64,000 nucleotides of DNA, from contig JAZBRS010000013.1 in the NCBI GenBank assembly GCA_037176725.1, forward strand, positions 12,527,001-12,591,000, written 5' to 3'. Shown piece by piece: positions 21,570 through 32,158 of this stretch. Within the stretch, counting starts at the first letter, position 1; every line of letters starts with the position of its first letter. The stretch comes from Posidonia oceanica. Taxonomy: Eukaryota > Streptophyta > Magnoliopsida > Alismatales > Posidoniaceae. The notes below the pieces were generated by a model. The model ran no database searches. It was given only the letters and a program-made list of their open reading frames with translations, and was not told where the DNA came from. Made by a program: the position numbers and the translations under genes.

Positions 21570-22904
21570 ATGGAACTACTTTATCAGCCTCAGTTTCTGT
21601 TTACTGTCAAAGAATATATGCCTGCGAGATCTGACTGTTTATTGATAGCAGGTACTTTCAAGCTTCTGCAGCTATCTGCCTGTCCCTCTGCAATCAGCGT
21701 AATGGGCTTTCCTACTCTGCTAACTCCTGCACATTGCTCGGAAGCCTTGCGAGAATGGATCAGCAGGCTCACTCTACAAGACTGTGAACAGCTGCGCCTG
21801 TGGGGCATACCAACCAAGCTGCTGAAGGCCGCTGATGTGGAGGTCAGCCGCCACCTTCTGTGTGCCGCCGCAAGATTCTGGAAGCCGGCACATCATGTCT
21901 TCCGTTTCAGTAAAGACTGAGCTGACACCTACACTGGAAGAGGTGTGTCGGATCTGCGGCTTTTCCAAGATCCTGGGGCCGCCTGCTTTCATGAGGCGAG
22001 ATGGATATCTCAAGGTCCTGAGCCAGCTAACTGGGCTCCCCACTCGAACCTGTCAATAGAAACTAATCTGCACAGCGGGCCTGAACCTATGCTTCGCCTC
22101 GCGCACTTTGATGATATCATGAACAAGCGCACAGAACTCGGAGATGAGCTGTGGCTCCGAGGATTTGTTATACGCTTCCTGGGCGAGCTGATCTTTACTC
22201 ATGGCCGACTAACGGTGGCCATTGAGGTTGCAGAAATTGCATTAACTGTGGTGACCCAGCACATAGACCTGGCACCAGTTGTCCTGGCAGAGACCTATCA
22301 CGGGCTGGACCGCATCTCTCATCGCTGCCGCCACTTCCACGGTTGCGGAGCACTCATACAAGTCTGGCTGACCGCGCACTTAGAGACGAACCTCTTGCGC
22401 CCTCAAGTGCATGCCTTTGAAGCCTACTGCAGTAGCGCCCGTGCCAAGACAGACAAGAGCATCAAAGAAGAATACGAGAGGCTGTCAGCACTGACTGACA
22501 ACGCTATAACCTGGCGTATTGTCCCCTCTGTAGCTGAGCCATTTACTGTCTTCTTCAGCGCGCGTGACGCGCGGCTGATCATTCTACCGGGTTTCACAGC
22601 AGGCGTAGAGTACCATCCAATCAGGGTCATGCGCCAGTTCGGCTTCCGGCAGGGCGCCTTCATCGACAGTACAGCGCCCCAGCTTCTACAGATGTACCCT
22701 CTCAGCACAACTGCCCCAACCAAGAAGCTTGCTAGTCTGATGCAGCATGGGGTCCAATCTACAGACATTGCAGCTGTGAGAGGTGTAGGATGCACCCCTG
22801 AGTATGAAGCTGAAGTCCGACAGCTCTGGCCTATCACTGAAATTCCGCCAGGCGGCCCTATGTTCCCCGACTCCCGGTAGTCGAAGAAGGCCCGAGTTGA
22901 CTAG
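21570..22904 (+). pseudogene. Plant-mobile-domain/DUF7745-like accessory ORF of element B (broken)
   Basis: A sense-orientation ORF between integrase and 3' LTR. From M-E-L-L at 21570 it reads LREWISRL, RFWKPAHHVFRF, then ELTPTLEEV, a hallmark of plant mobile domain and DUF7745 proteins. Further on are GELIFTHGRL, DLAPVVLAETYHGLDRI and YHPIRVMRQFG(F)RQGAF. The family is plant-specific, of unknown biochemical role, and often carried by mobile elements. Compared with D, B has an extra base near 21911, a TAG at 22057-22059 (CAG in D), a missing base near 22073 that restores frame, and a TAG at 22878-22880 (CAG in D) eight codons before the shared natural stop at 22902-22904. Confidence 0.75.
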
Positions 22905-23214
22905 GCCCTTGTACAACCATCATGTGGTCTTCTTTCAGACTATGCTGTACATTTCTGGCCTGCCACAGGCATTGTACTCACCAAGTTTTATCAATGAAAA
23001 AAACTGTTTCTGCTTTCTGCTTGCACATCAAGATTCTTTGCTGTATTGCATATCATTATCATCACCATCTTGGGCCCTCTAACCAGACTTGCAGACATCA
23101 CAACGCAGCAAAGTCCTCAGCACCCAATCTGGAGTCCAGAGCCTCTGCGGACCCGCGTCGTCAAGCTACGCCATCTGGCGTCCCCAGCTGGTCGCCCCCA
23201 GCTGGATCATCATC

Positions 23215-23990
23215 CCCAGTGGGCTGGCACCCCAAACTGCTCGGCGAAAGGTCCGTCAACCTGTCATCCTCCTCAGCTGATCATCCCCAGCTGAGTCCCC
23301 TGCGGGCTGGCACCCCAAACTGCTCGGCGAAAGGTCCGTCAACCTATCATCCTCCTCAGCTGATCATCCCCTGCTGAGTCCCCTACGGGCTGGCACCCCA
23401 AACTGCTCGGCGAAAGGTCCGTCAACCTGTCATCCTCCTCAGCTGATCATCCCCAACTGAGTCCCCTGCGGGCTGGAACCCCAAACTGCTTGGCGAAAGG
23501 TCCGTCAACCTGTCATCCTCCTCAGCTGATCATCCCCAGCTGAGTCCCCTGCGGGCTGGCACCCCAAACTGCTCGGCAAAAGGTCCGTCAACCTGTCATC
23601 CTCCTCAGCTGATCATCCCCAGCTGAGTCCCCTGCGGGCTGGCACCCCAAACTGCTCGGCGAAAGGTCCGTCAACCTGTCATCCTCCACAGCTGATCATC
23701 CCCAGCTGAGTCCCCTGCGGGCTGGCACCCCAAACTGCTCGGCGAAAGGTCCGTCAACCTGTCATCCTCCTCAGCTGATCATCCCCAGCTGAGTCCCCTG
23801 CGGGCTGGCACCCCAAACAGCTCGGCGAAAGGTCCGTCAACCTGTCATCCTCCTCAGCTGATCATCCCCAGCTGAGTCTCCAGCGGGCTGGCACCCCAAA
23901 CTGCTCGGCGAAAGGTCCGTCAACCTGTCATCCTCCTCAGCTGATCATCCTCAGCTGAGTCCCTAGCGGGCTGGTACCCCAAACTACTCG
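23215..23990 (+). repeat. 83-bp tandem array, about nine units (element B)
   Basis: The unit contains GGGCTGGCACCCCAAACTGC, GGTCCGTCAACCTGTCATCC and a hairpin CTCAGCTG/CAGCTGAG around loop ATCATCCC. The phrase ggtccgtcaac recurs nine times at about 83-bp spacing. D has only about two units at 51980-52150. Confidence 0.93.
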
Positions 23991-23999
23991 TCTGACAAG

Positions 24000-24180
24000 C
24001 ACGACAATCTTGTCATCACCCTCTACTTTCGATGCCAAGGACGCGTTGGCCAGCCCCTGGTGTCATCCCGACACCAGGGGCATCTTTTGATCGCCACTTG
24101 GTATCATTCTTCCCCTCTTTCCCCTATGATATTCCTGGTGTCATAGGATGATTTCTTCTCATCATTACCTCTTCCCCTCT
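24000..24180 (+). other. Spacer with three unrelated hairpins between repeat arrays
   Basis: Perfect or near-perfect stems include GACAAG/CTTGTC near 23996-24016, CCTGGTGTC/GACACCAGG near 24055-24078, and CCTATGA/TCATAGG near 24122-24148. All are conserved in D on the opposite strand (51780-51960). No coding potential is seen. Confidence 0.6.
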
Positions 24181-24640
24181 TTGCCGGCCGATAAGTCCGA
24201 TATCTTATCAATCAATCATTCTCATCATTACCTCACCCCCTCTTTCTCATCATGATCTCATCCCCCTCTTTATCTCATCATTACCTCATCCCCTCTTTGC
24301 CGGCCGATAAGTCCGATATCTTATCAATCAATCATTCTCATCATTACCTCACCCCCTCTTTCTCATCATGATCTCATCCCCCTCTTTAGCAATAGCTCCC
24401 ATCATTATCTCACCCCCTCTTTATCTCATCATTACCTCACCCCCTCTTTGCCGGCCGATAAGTCCGATATCTTATCAATCAATCATTCTCATCATTACCT
24501 CACCCCCTCTTTCTCATCATGATCTCATCCCCCTCTTTATCTCATCATTACCTCATCCCCTCTTTGCCGACCGATAAGTCCGATATCTTATCAATCAATC
24601 ATTCTCATCATTACCTCACTCCCTCTTTCTCATCATGATC
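24180..24640 (+). repeat. Long-period repeats of pyrimidine-rich segments with GATAAG/CTTATC hairpin
   Basis: Units of very roughly 110-130 bp combine ctcatcattacctcaccccc with gccggccgataagtccgata followed by tcttatcaatcaatcattc. The segment GATAAG-tccgatat-CTTATC is a small stem-loop. It occurs four times in B and twice in D (51640-51770). Confidence 0.8.
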
Positions 24641-25110
24641 TCATCCCCTCTTTAGCAATAATTCACATCATGATCTCATCCCCTCTTTAGCAATAAATCT
24701 CATCATGACCTCATCCCCTCTTTAGCAATAACTCTCATCATGATCTCATCCCCTCTTTAGCAATAATTCTCATCATGACCTCATCCCCTCTTTAGCAATA
24801 ATTCTCATCATGATCTCATCCCCTCTTTAGCAATAATTCTCATCATGATCTCATCCCCTCTTTAGCAATAACTCTCATCATGATCTCATCCCCTCTTTAG
24901 CAATAAATCTCATCATGACCTCATCCCCTCTTTAGCAATAACTCTCATCATGATCTCATCCCCTCTTTAGCAATAATTCTCATCATGATCTCATCCCCTC
25001 TTTAGCAATAATTCTCATCATGATCTCATCCCCTCTTTAGCAGTAATTCTCATCATGATCTCACCCCCTCTTTAGCAATAGTTCTCATCATGATCTCGTC
25101 CCCTCTTATC
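24640..25110 (+). repeat. 35-bp tandem array (tcatcatgatctcatccc ... tttagcaataat)
   Basis: About 13 consecutive units of near-constant length, pyrimidine-rich on the element strand and containing the palindrome ATCATGAT. The D counterpart is at 51190-51640, with units of the same kind but a different order. Confidence 0.92.
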
Positions 25111-26030
25111 AGCAATCAAGCACTCTCAGGCTGATATCCTAAACTATCAACAATCAAGCACTCTCAGGCTGATAACCTAAACTATCTGCTCAGGCTGATA
25201 TCCTAAACTATCTGCTCTCAGGCTGATAACCTAAACTATCATCTGGGCCGATCCATGGTTGGCCCACAGTTGTGTTATACGGCTGACATCCAGTAACTGT
25301 CCCTTGCAATTGCGGTTTCCAGTTGATAGGTCTGTAAACTATCCTCCAGTTGATAGGTCTGTAAACTAACCACTAGTTGATAGGACTGTAAACTATCGCT
25401 AGGCTGATATCCTAAACTATCACCAGCAATTGCATTATACGGCTGATATCCAGTAACTATCCCTCATCATTGCGCGTTTCCAGTTGATAGGTCTGTAAAC
25501 TATCTGCCAGTTGATAGGTCTGTAAACTATCCGCCAGTTGATAGGACTGTAAACTATCACGAGCAATCATGTTATACGGCTGACATCCAGTAACTGTCCC
25601 TCGCAATGCCGTTTCCAGTTGATAGGACTGTAAACTATCCTCCAGTTGATAGGTCTGTAAACTATCCGCCGGTTGACAGGACCGTAAACTGTCGCTCCAG
25701 TTGATAGACTGTAAACTATCCGGCATTTGCATTATATGGCTGATATCCAGTAACTATCACTCATGGTTTGTGGCTTCCAGTTGATAGGTCTGTAAACTAT
25801 CCGCCAGTTGATAGGTCTGTAAACTATCCGCCAGTTGATAGGTCTGTAAACTATCCGCCAGTTGATAGGACTGTAAACTATCCCACACAACCATGTTATA
25901 CGGCTGATATCCAGTAACTATCACTCACAACTGCTTCCGGTTGACAGGACCGTAAACTGTCATTCCAGGCTGATAACCTAAACTATCACTCCCGGTTGAT
26001 AGGACCGTAAACTATCCGGACGATAAGCCC
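25110..26030 (+). repeat. Array of 21-27 bp hairpin repeats with paired substitutions
   Basis: Three unit types alternate: TTGATAGGTCTGTAAACTATC, GGCTGATATCCTAAACTATC and GGCTGATATCCAGTAACTAT(C). Each folds as GATA(G)/(C)TATC with an 8-9 base loop. Several units instead read GACA(G)...(C)TGTC, for example 25285-25301, about 25581-25597, 25675-25693 and about 25943-25961, so both stem sides changed together. More than 25 units occur. The D counterpart is at 50240-51180. Confidence 0.9.
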
Positions 26031-26520
26031 GTCACCTTATCACCTTTTTCGGCGTGGCCTTGTCCCAGGAAGGCAAAGTCACGCAAACCCCTTTTTTGCG
26101 GTAGGAGAGTTGGCCTCTCTCCCCTCGCACCCTTTTTTCTTTTCTGCTAGCTTGCTCCCCGGGCGGGGACAGGCTGCACCCTGTTTTTCCCTCGCTTTGT
26201 CGCGCAAGTCTGGCCTCCCTGCCAGATCCTCGCGCCACATCGCGCCTTTTTATCATTCCTCTTGCATCATCTTAGCACTTCCTCAGCTAGCACTGCATAT
26301 TACTTTAACATCATCACCATCACTTGCACAGCATCAGCATCTATTCTAGCTGCACTAACTTTTATGCTAACTTCTTGCATTGCATTTGCATTAGCATGCA
26401 TCGCACTTAGCATCATCCATCTGCACCTAGCATTTTGCATTGCGGCAACGGGCTACGATCATCGGTGCATCCGCCGAATAAGTAACTCACGCCCATAGCA
26501 AATCGCTGCTCCCGCCGGTC
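26030..26520 (+). other. Unassigned 3' non-coding segment of element B
   Basis: This segment is conserved in D (49752-50235) but has no domain-bearing ORF. The right part is rich in gcat/catc phrases (26260-26450). Two 74-86 aa frames here look like chance. Confidence 0.6.
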
Positions 26521-26604
26521 AGATGGGGTGTCTCGTCAACCCTGAGCAGCGGCCTCGCTCCGCTTGACCTTGCTCAGGGAGGGGCATCTGTTGACACCCC
26601 ATCT
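26521..26604 (+). promoter_or_regulatory. Hairpin enclosing the PPT and start of the 3' LTR (element B)
   Basis: Four helices nest: AGATGGGGT 26521-26529 with ACCCCATCT 26596-26604; GTCAAC 26535-26540 with GTTGAC 26590-26595; CCTGAGC 26541-26547 with GCTCAGG 26572-26578; AGCGG 26548-26552 with CCGCT 26560-26564. The unpaired right-hand bulge 26579-26589 holds the purine run of the PPT and the first base of the LTR. D has the same structure at 49668-49751. Confidence 0.8.
26575..26588 (+). promoter_or_regulatory. Polypurine tract, plus-strand primer site (element B)
   Basis: CAGGGAGGGGCATC directly precedes the LTR start TGTTGACACCCC at 26589. The purine core AGGGAGGGG resists RNase H and primes plus-strand DNA. 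It is identical in D. Confidence 0.85.
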
Positions 26605-28903
26605 TGGCAGGCTTGGACCATTTGGAGCCCTCCTGGTGATTGCTGGACTCAAACCTAACCCAAAACCAAACCCTAATCCTCTTCTTTACCCTCCAAAATC
26701 AGCCCATCTTGACCTAAGCCTTTACCCCTCTTCCCAAGCTCAAAACCTAACCAAAACCCATAGGAAAACCCACCAACACCCACTTAGCAAGCCTACCCAA
26801 GAACCTAGAAATTTCCAAACCTAGACCATTCCCAAAAACCATAGAAAACCTAGGTAAAACTCCCCTTTTTCTACACCTTAAAACCCTTCCAAAGCCTACT
26901 TAGAATCAAACTAAAACTTCAGAACCAACACCTCAAACCCTAGACTACCCACTCACCAATTTTCACCCCATTCCAAGACCCTTAAGACCTCCTTTCATCC
27001 AAATTATCCTTTTCTCTCTCTGGGATTATCATTTTCTCTCTCCTCTCTCCCTCCTGATTATCATCTCTCTTTTCATCCCCTTTTTGCCCATTTTCTGGCC
27101 TGGCTGTGGGCCCCCTTTGTACTTCTATCCCTTCTCTACCTTATTCCTATTTTTACTTTATTTTTAGCCTTTTTCCTCAATTTTAAAAATCATTTCTCTC
27201 CAACCTATCTCTTTTCCTTTTATTTCCCTCTTTTTCCCTTTTCCTTCTTCCTTCTCTTTTCCTTTGCCTTCTCTTGCAAAAATCCATAAAAACCCCTAAA
27301 AATCTGTAAAACCCCAAAACGTAAAAGAAACAAATCAGAACCCTAAGAAAAACAATTAAAAAACATTAAACAAGCAATTAAAAACCTAAACTTAACTAAA
27401 TCAAACTAAAAGGAAAACCAAGCATGTAAGCTAAAAAATGCAAAACAAATCAAAAGAAAACACTGAAGAATCAAGGAAAAAACTAAAATAAAACCAAAAC
27501 CCACCAAAAGCAGAAACCCCATCAAAAGAATTAAAAAACAAACCCTAAAAAGAAGAATTAAAAAACAAACACTAAAATAAGTAATTAAAGAAACAAAGAG
27601 ACTTAACCTAACAAACCTAAGAAAAAAAAAACAAATTGAAAGCTTAATTAAAAGGAAAAGAAAAACACATCTAAAAGACTTAAAAACACCCCAGCAAACT
27701 AGAAAAATCTAACTAAAAAAAAAAAACTTCAAGAAAAATCAACAAATAAAAATCAAAGCATAATTTAAAAGACTTAAGAAAAAAAAAAAACCTAAGAAGA
27801 CTAAGACTTAAAAACCTAAAACCAATCCTGATTAATACGAAAATAAATCCTAAAAAATCCTAATCAATGTCCTGAGTATCTAACAAGAGAAACACAATTT
27901 TTAAAACAATTTAAAACAAGGTTTAACAAACATTTAATCAAGTGAAAACCAATTAAAAGCAAAACCAAAACCCTAAAACCCTAATCAAGCCCAAAACACA
28001 TTAATCAACCCAAAATGGCCATTAAAAAATTTAATTAAAATCCTAATCTACATCACAACCTTTCTAATATTTTTATTTATTTTTAGTTCATTTTTACTAA
28101 TTTTATTTCCCCATTCTACCCTCTCTTCTTTCTTACTTCTCTTTTTCTTTCTTTCCTTTCCTTACTGGGCCCAATCCAGCCCGTTTTTCTTTTATTTCTT
28201 TTATTTCTTTTTTTCCTTCGGCCCGCAGCAGTCCGGCCCACGCCCCTCCTTCTTCCTCCTTCTCCTTCTGCAGTTTTTCTGCAACCTTCTCCCGCGAACA
28301 GCTGCTACAGCCCTCCCTCCACCATTTGAATTTCGAGCTTCCGTCAGATCAGCAACAGCGGCTCGCCGCTCCTCTCTTCTCTCAGCACCTTTTCCGGGAG
28401 GCTTTAACTGCCTGTCGTCTCGCCGGCTGCATGTCTCCCTCAGCAACAGTGGATCGCGCCGGTGGAATTTGAATTCCAGAGCGCGCGAGCAAGCCGGAGA
28501 GCAGCAGATAAAAGCCTTGTTCAGCACCTCCTTCAATGCCCCTTTGATCATCCGAGAGAGAGAGCTGAAAATCCAGAGACTTCCCAAGCAAATCTCCTTC
28601 TTCTCCCTCTGATTTTCAGAACCACTTCCCTTTCTTTTTCTCCCTGAAACCAAGCCCGTTCCAGCATCCAACTCTCTTCCATTTCATCCCCCAAATTCAC
28701 CCAACACACCAGCATTCCTCCTCCATCATTTCCCAGCCTTTCCTTCCCTGTAAACACTCCAGTTCACCCGAACTTCCATCACTGAAACCAGCTGCAACCC
28801 AACACCTCCTCTCCTGAAAATTGCCTTCACCACAGACCTCCAATCCTTCCCGAATCTTCCCTAGATATTCGCCTAAACTCCACCTCCCCAAGGCACCCGA
28901 CCT

Positions 28904-29173
28904 TCAGCCTAACAACCCACCACCGCACCTACACGCCACCACAAACAGTTGCCTCCCTCTCTGACCAAAAAACCCACCAGCTTGCAATCTCCACCCACAG
29001 CCTCCCAAAACCCAATTCGACCGCCCAGAACCCATCAACAGACCTCCAGCAATCTTCCAGAAGTCCCCGTTCAGCCTGAGGAGTAGCAGACACTCCCCCC
29101 GGCCTCCGGCTGCCACTCTGAACCCACGACCTGCCGAATCTCTCTCCGGCCTGCACAACTCGCGTCTGATCAT
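28904..29173 (-). CDS. Possible antisense ORF in element B LTR (89 aa)
   Basis: This frame runs opposite to B and resembles the antisense frames in the LTRs of A (13012-13560) and D (46921-47424), with shared phrases CRPERDSA and RVAAGGRGECLLLLRL. No domain is recognised. It may be a shadow of GC-rich LTR DNA. Confidence 0.2.
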   Translation of the reverse strand: MIRRELCRPERDSAGRGFRVAAGGRGECLLLLRLNGDFWKIAGGLLMGSGRSNWVLGGCGWRLQAGGFFGQRGRQLFVVACRCGGGLLG

Positions 29174-29639
29174 CTGGGAAGCTCCGGAGGGCCGTTCTGA
29201 GGTGACTCCAGCCCTCGTGAGCAGCGGACAGCGCCCGCAGCGACCGGACGGACCCCACCGGCGACCCCTGAAGCCACCTACGTCGGGAGGGCATCTCAGA
29301 CGCGGACCCAGGTAAAAGTTTCTTCCCCTAGTCCCCTTTTCTTCCCCCGTTGCTTCTCAGCCCCTTAGAAGTAGGTTTCCAGCCCTCCAGACGTTCCTGC
29401 AGCTCACCGGTCTTCCCGTCTTCTCCGGCGCCGGTCCCCTGATCTCCGGACGCTCCGCCCAGCAGAACGGACTCCCGACGATTCCCAGAGCTCCGCACGG
29501 TGGCCGGCTACGTCCTCCGCCGTCTCGCGCCTCCCCAAGCCCCCTGTGTCGGCGGTGGTGAGCGCCGGTGGCTCACTGCTACAGTGCCAGCCACCGCCGG
29601 CAAATCACTGTGCATTTATCTTCTTAGTTATAAAATTTC

Positions 29640-30640
29640 TGTGCAGATATTGCATGTTTGCCTTAAGTTTTTTAATTTTTGCATTTCAGTCCTCTGTCCA
29701 TTTAATATGCTTAGTTTTTAATTAAAAACCATGCTAAATTGCTGCTTTTATCTCTGCTTTTCAGTATTTTCTTTCCAGTCCTTTTACTGTGCTGTGCTGT
29801 TGTAACTCTTTGCATTTTAGCCCTTCTGTTTTTTATTTTTGCATATAAGTCCTGCCCTAAATCAGTTCATTTAATTGCATGCATTTTACCATATGAAATT
29901 GCATTCTGCATCCCTGCATGTTTTTGATTTTGCATATAGGTCCATGCACTGTAGAAACTTAGGTTTTATTTTTTATTTTTGCTTGTTGTATTGCATTTTC
30001 TTCCCTCTGTTTTCTGGCATTTGCATTTAGGTCCATTTTAATTGGACGGTAACCATTTGCATGCATTTTTGCTTACTGCATTGCATTTTGGCCCCTGTTT
30101 TTTTTCAGAAATTACACATCAGTCCTTTATCAGTGTTTTCAGAGCATATTTACCATACAAAATTGCATATTTGACCCCTGCATGATTCAAAAATCACACA
30201 TAGGTCCTTGCATCTTTTAAAAACCATGTAAAAAGACTGTTTTGCCCCTAAAGTTGCATCTTAGCTCCTATGCTTACAAAATTGCATGTAGACCCTCCAC
30301 TTGCATTCCCAGACTCCCCAGGACCCTGTTTTCTGGAAAATTTGCACTTTAGACCCCAGTTTTTTCCAAAATTGCACTCTAATTTCTTTTTGTTTTCAAA
30401 ACTTCTTCCAATGCATACCCTCTTTTCAAATTATCTTTCTGAGCCTAGTCTTTTGCAAAATAACCCTCTGCCCTCTCCTGTTTTCAAAACCCTCCTCTGT
30501 GGACCCCATCTTTTGTGAAAATTTGCAATTTAGCCCCTTTGCTTTTTCAAAAATGCTTTTGAACTCCTGTCTTTTCCAAGTTTGTTCCCCTTGTTTCTTC
30601 TTGCTTTTGCATGCATTCTGCATCCATTTAGCTTTGCATT
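29640..30640 (+). repeat. Degenerate 'ttgcattttagncccctg' motif series in element B LTR
   Basis: About 18-20 copies of a TTGCA(N)TTTAG(G)(N)CC(C)-like phrase occur at irregular spacing of roughly 30-70 bp, separated by T-rich or tttcaaaa filler. The same series, reversed, occurs in A and D. Confidence 0.75.
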
Positions 30641-31379
30641 TTCGCATCTCTCTGCACACACTAAGCACTTCTAGCTCCCCTTCACTTGGGAGGACCTTTT
30701 GCACACCCCTAGGACCTCCTGAACACTTAGATCTGTTCTTCTCCCCTGTTCTGGCCCTCCTGCCTTGAAGCTGCGATATCTTCCGATCCAGCCGTTGGAT
30801 CTTTTCAAGCAAGCTGCCCAGGCGACCGCAGCAAAGCGCTCTTCAGCATGGACCAAGCAGATCTCAGATCAGGCTCCCGGATTTCCAGGTATGTCCTCCT
30901 AAACTCCTGCATTGCATTCATTTGCATGCCATTTGCATAGTTTTCCTCGTTTCCGATTTTTGTCTCTTTGAGCATGTAGAATAGGGCCTCCTCTTCTTAT
31001 CTATCAATTCAGATCTCCGTTTCACGTTTCCCTATGTGTTTTGTGTTGAGTTTTCCCTAGATTTACCACTTAATGTGACTTTCTTCCCCCTTTTCCACGA
31101 TCCGATCGCATCGCGAGCTTTGGGCAGCATGCGAGACACACCGTGGAACGGTTTAGTGGGAAATGGTCGCAAGAGAGGTCCACGGTTTAGTGGGAAATGG
31201 TCGCAAGAGAGGTGGTAATCCCCCCGTTTGCTCACTCTCCCCTTTGTAGGTCTTCACACCTACTCTGTGTGGCCCCGAACAGCGCCTGTTCTCACACATG
31301 CGTTGTTCTGCTTCTCCTCTTACTGCTTCTAATCTTTTCCTTGCATTTGCATTCGCACGGCTTTTTCTAAGGTTTTATC

Positions 31380-31690
31380 TCGCAGCTTTTGGCACCGTTT
31401 TGCGTGTCCGCTCTCGTCTTGGCGACGTTTTGCGTGCTTGCTTTGTCTTTCGCGCCGTTTTGCGCGCTCGCCATGTTTTTGGCACAGTTTTGCGTGCCCG
31501 TCATTGCCTTTTGCACCGATTTGCGTGCTGCCTTGCTTTCTCGCCCGTTTTGCGTGCCGATCTTGTCTTTTTGCACCGTTTTCCGCGCTTTCTTGTTTTT
31601 CGCCTCGTTTTGCGTGTTTTACGCCGTTTTCTCTTGCATGTCGATCGCATTGCATGGTTTTGCCGCTGTTTTGCTTTTTCGCTTGCATTT
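31380..31690 (+). repeat. Hairpin-repeat array in element B LTR with constant 8-base loop
   Basis: Units such as GGCAC-agttttgc-GTGCC (31491-31508), GCAC-cgatttgc-GTGC (31513-31528) and GCGC-cgttttgc-GCGC (31452-31467) share an (a/c)GttTTGC-like loop and a 4-5 bp stem. The last shows both stem sides changed while pairing is kept. Spacing is about 31-36 bp. Confidence 0.8.
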
Positions 31691-31920
31691 GCATATAGGG
31701 CTGTGATGCTTACTGCCTGGAGTTCTCACGAGCCAGGTTTCGCCCGGTTCGGAACACAGACAGCGTAGCTGAGCACTTAGACAGCACGTTTACTTCCTTG
31801 CCCTGCATCTCTCCACTTAGAGCACACCTTGAGCATTCATTTAGGCATTCATAGGCACATAGGCATTCAATCCTGCATTTCCCTGCGTATGCGAGCGTAA
31901 GCCTAGAAAGACCGATTCTC

Positions 31921-31980
31921 GAGCGTGTCGGGGGTGCCTAACACCTTCCCCGCACGTAACAGGAGTCCTTGCCCTGTCTT
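31921..31980 (+). promoter_or_regulatory. Conserved U5 stem-loop block (element B)
   Basis: GGGGGTGCCTAACACCTTCC is followed by CCGCACGTAACAGGAGTCC. The matching blocks are in A, C, D and F. It lies about 300 bp before the LTR end. Confidence 0.7.
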
Positions 31981-32147
31981 TTGGCCCGCAATGACCGTAC
32001 TGCCCTTATCCTAGGCTAGAGTCATCTCATTTGCATGTATTTGCATTTGTTTCCTTTGCATTGCTTTGCTTTGCATTTCTTGCTTGGTTTTGCGTGTTAA
32101 TTCACGCATTTCCCCCGATTTTCCTTGTCTCCCGTTAATAGACCTGG

Positions 32148-32158
32148 TGGCGACTCTG
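32148..32158 (+). promoter_or_regulatory. PBS-like 11-mer in element B U5
   Basis: TGGCGACTCTG equals the first 11 bases of the A and D PBS, 113 bp before the LTR end. Confidence 0.7.

Noticed and set aside
23215..26030. CRISPR-like alternation of repeats and spacers
   Set aside because: Units are directly tandem or degenerate with no unique spacers of fixed size, no cas genes are present, and the sequence is a plant retrotransposon.
26110..26349. 79-aa frame between the hairpin array and the PPT (also 50120-49923)
   Set aside because: Short, with no domain, and composition-driven. Conservation matches general DNA similarity of the copies.
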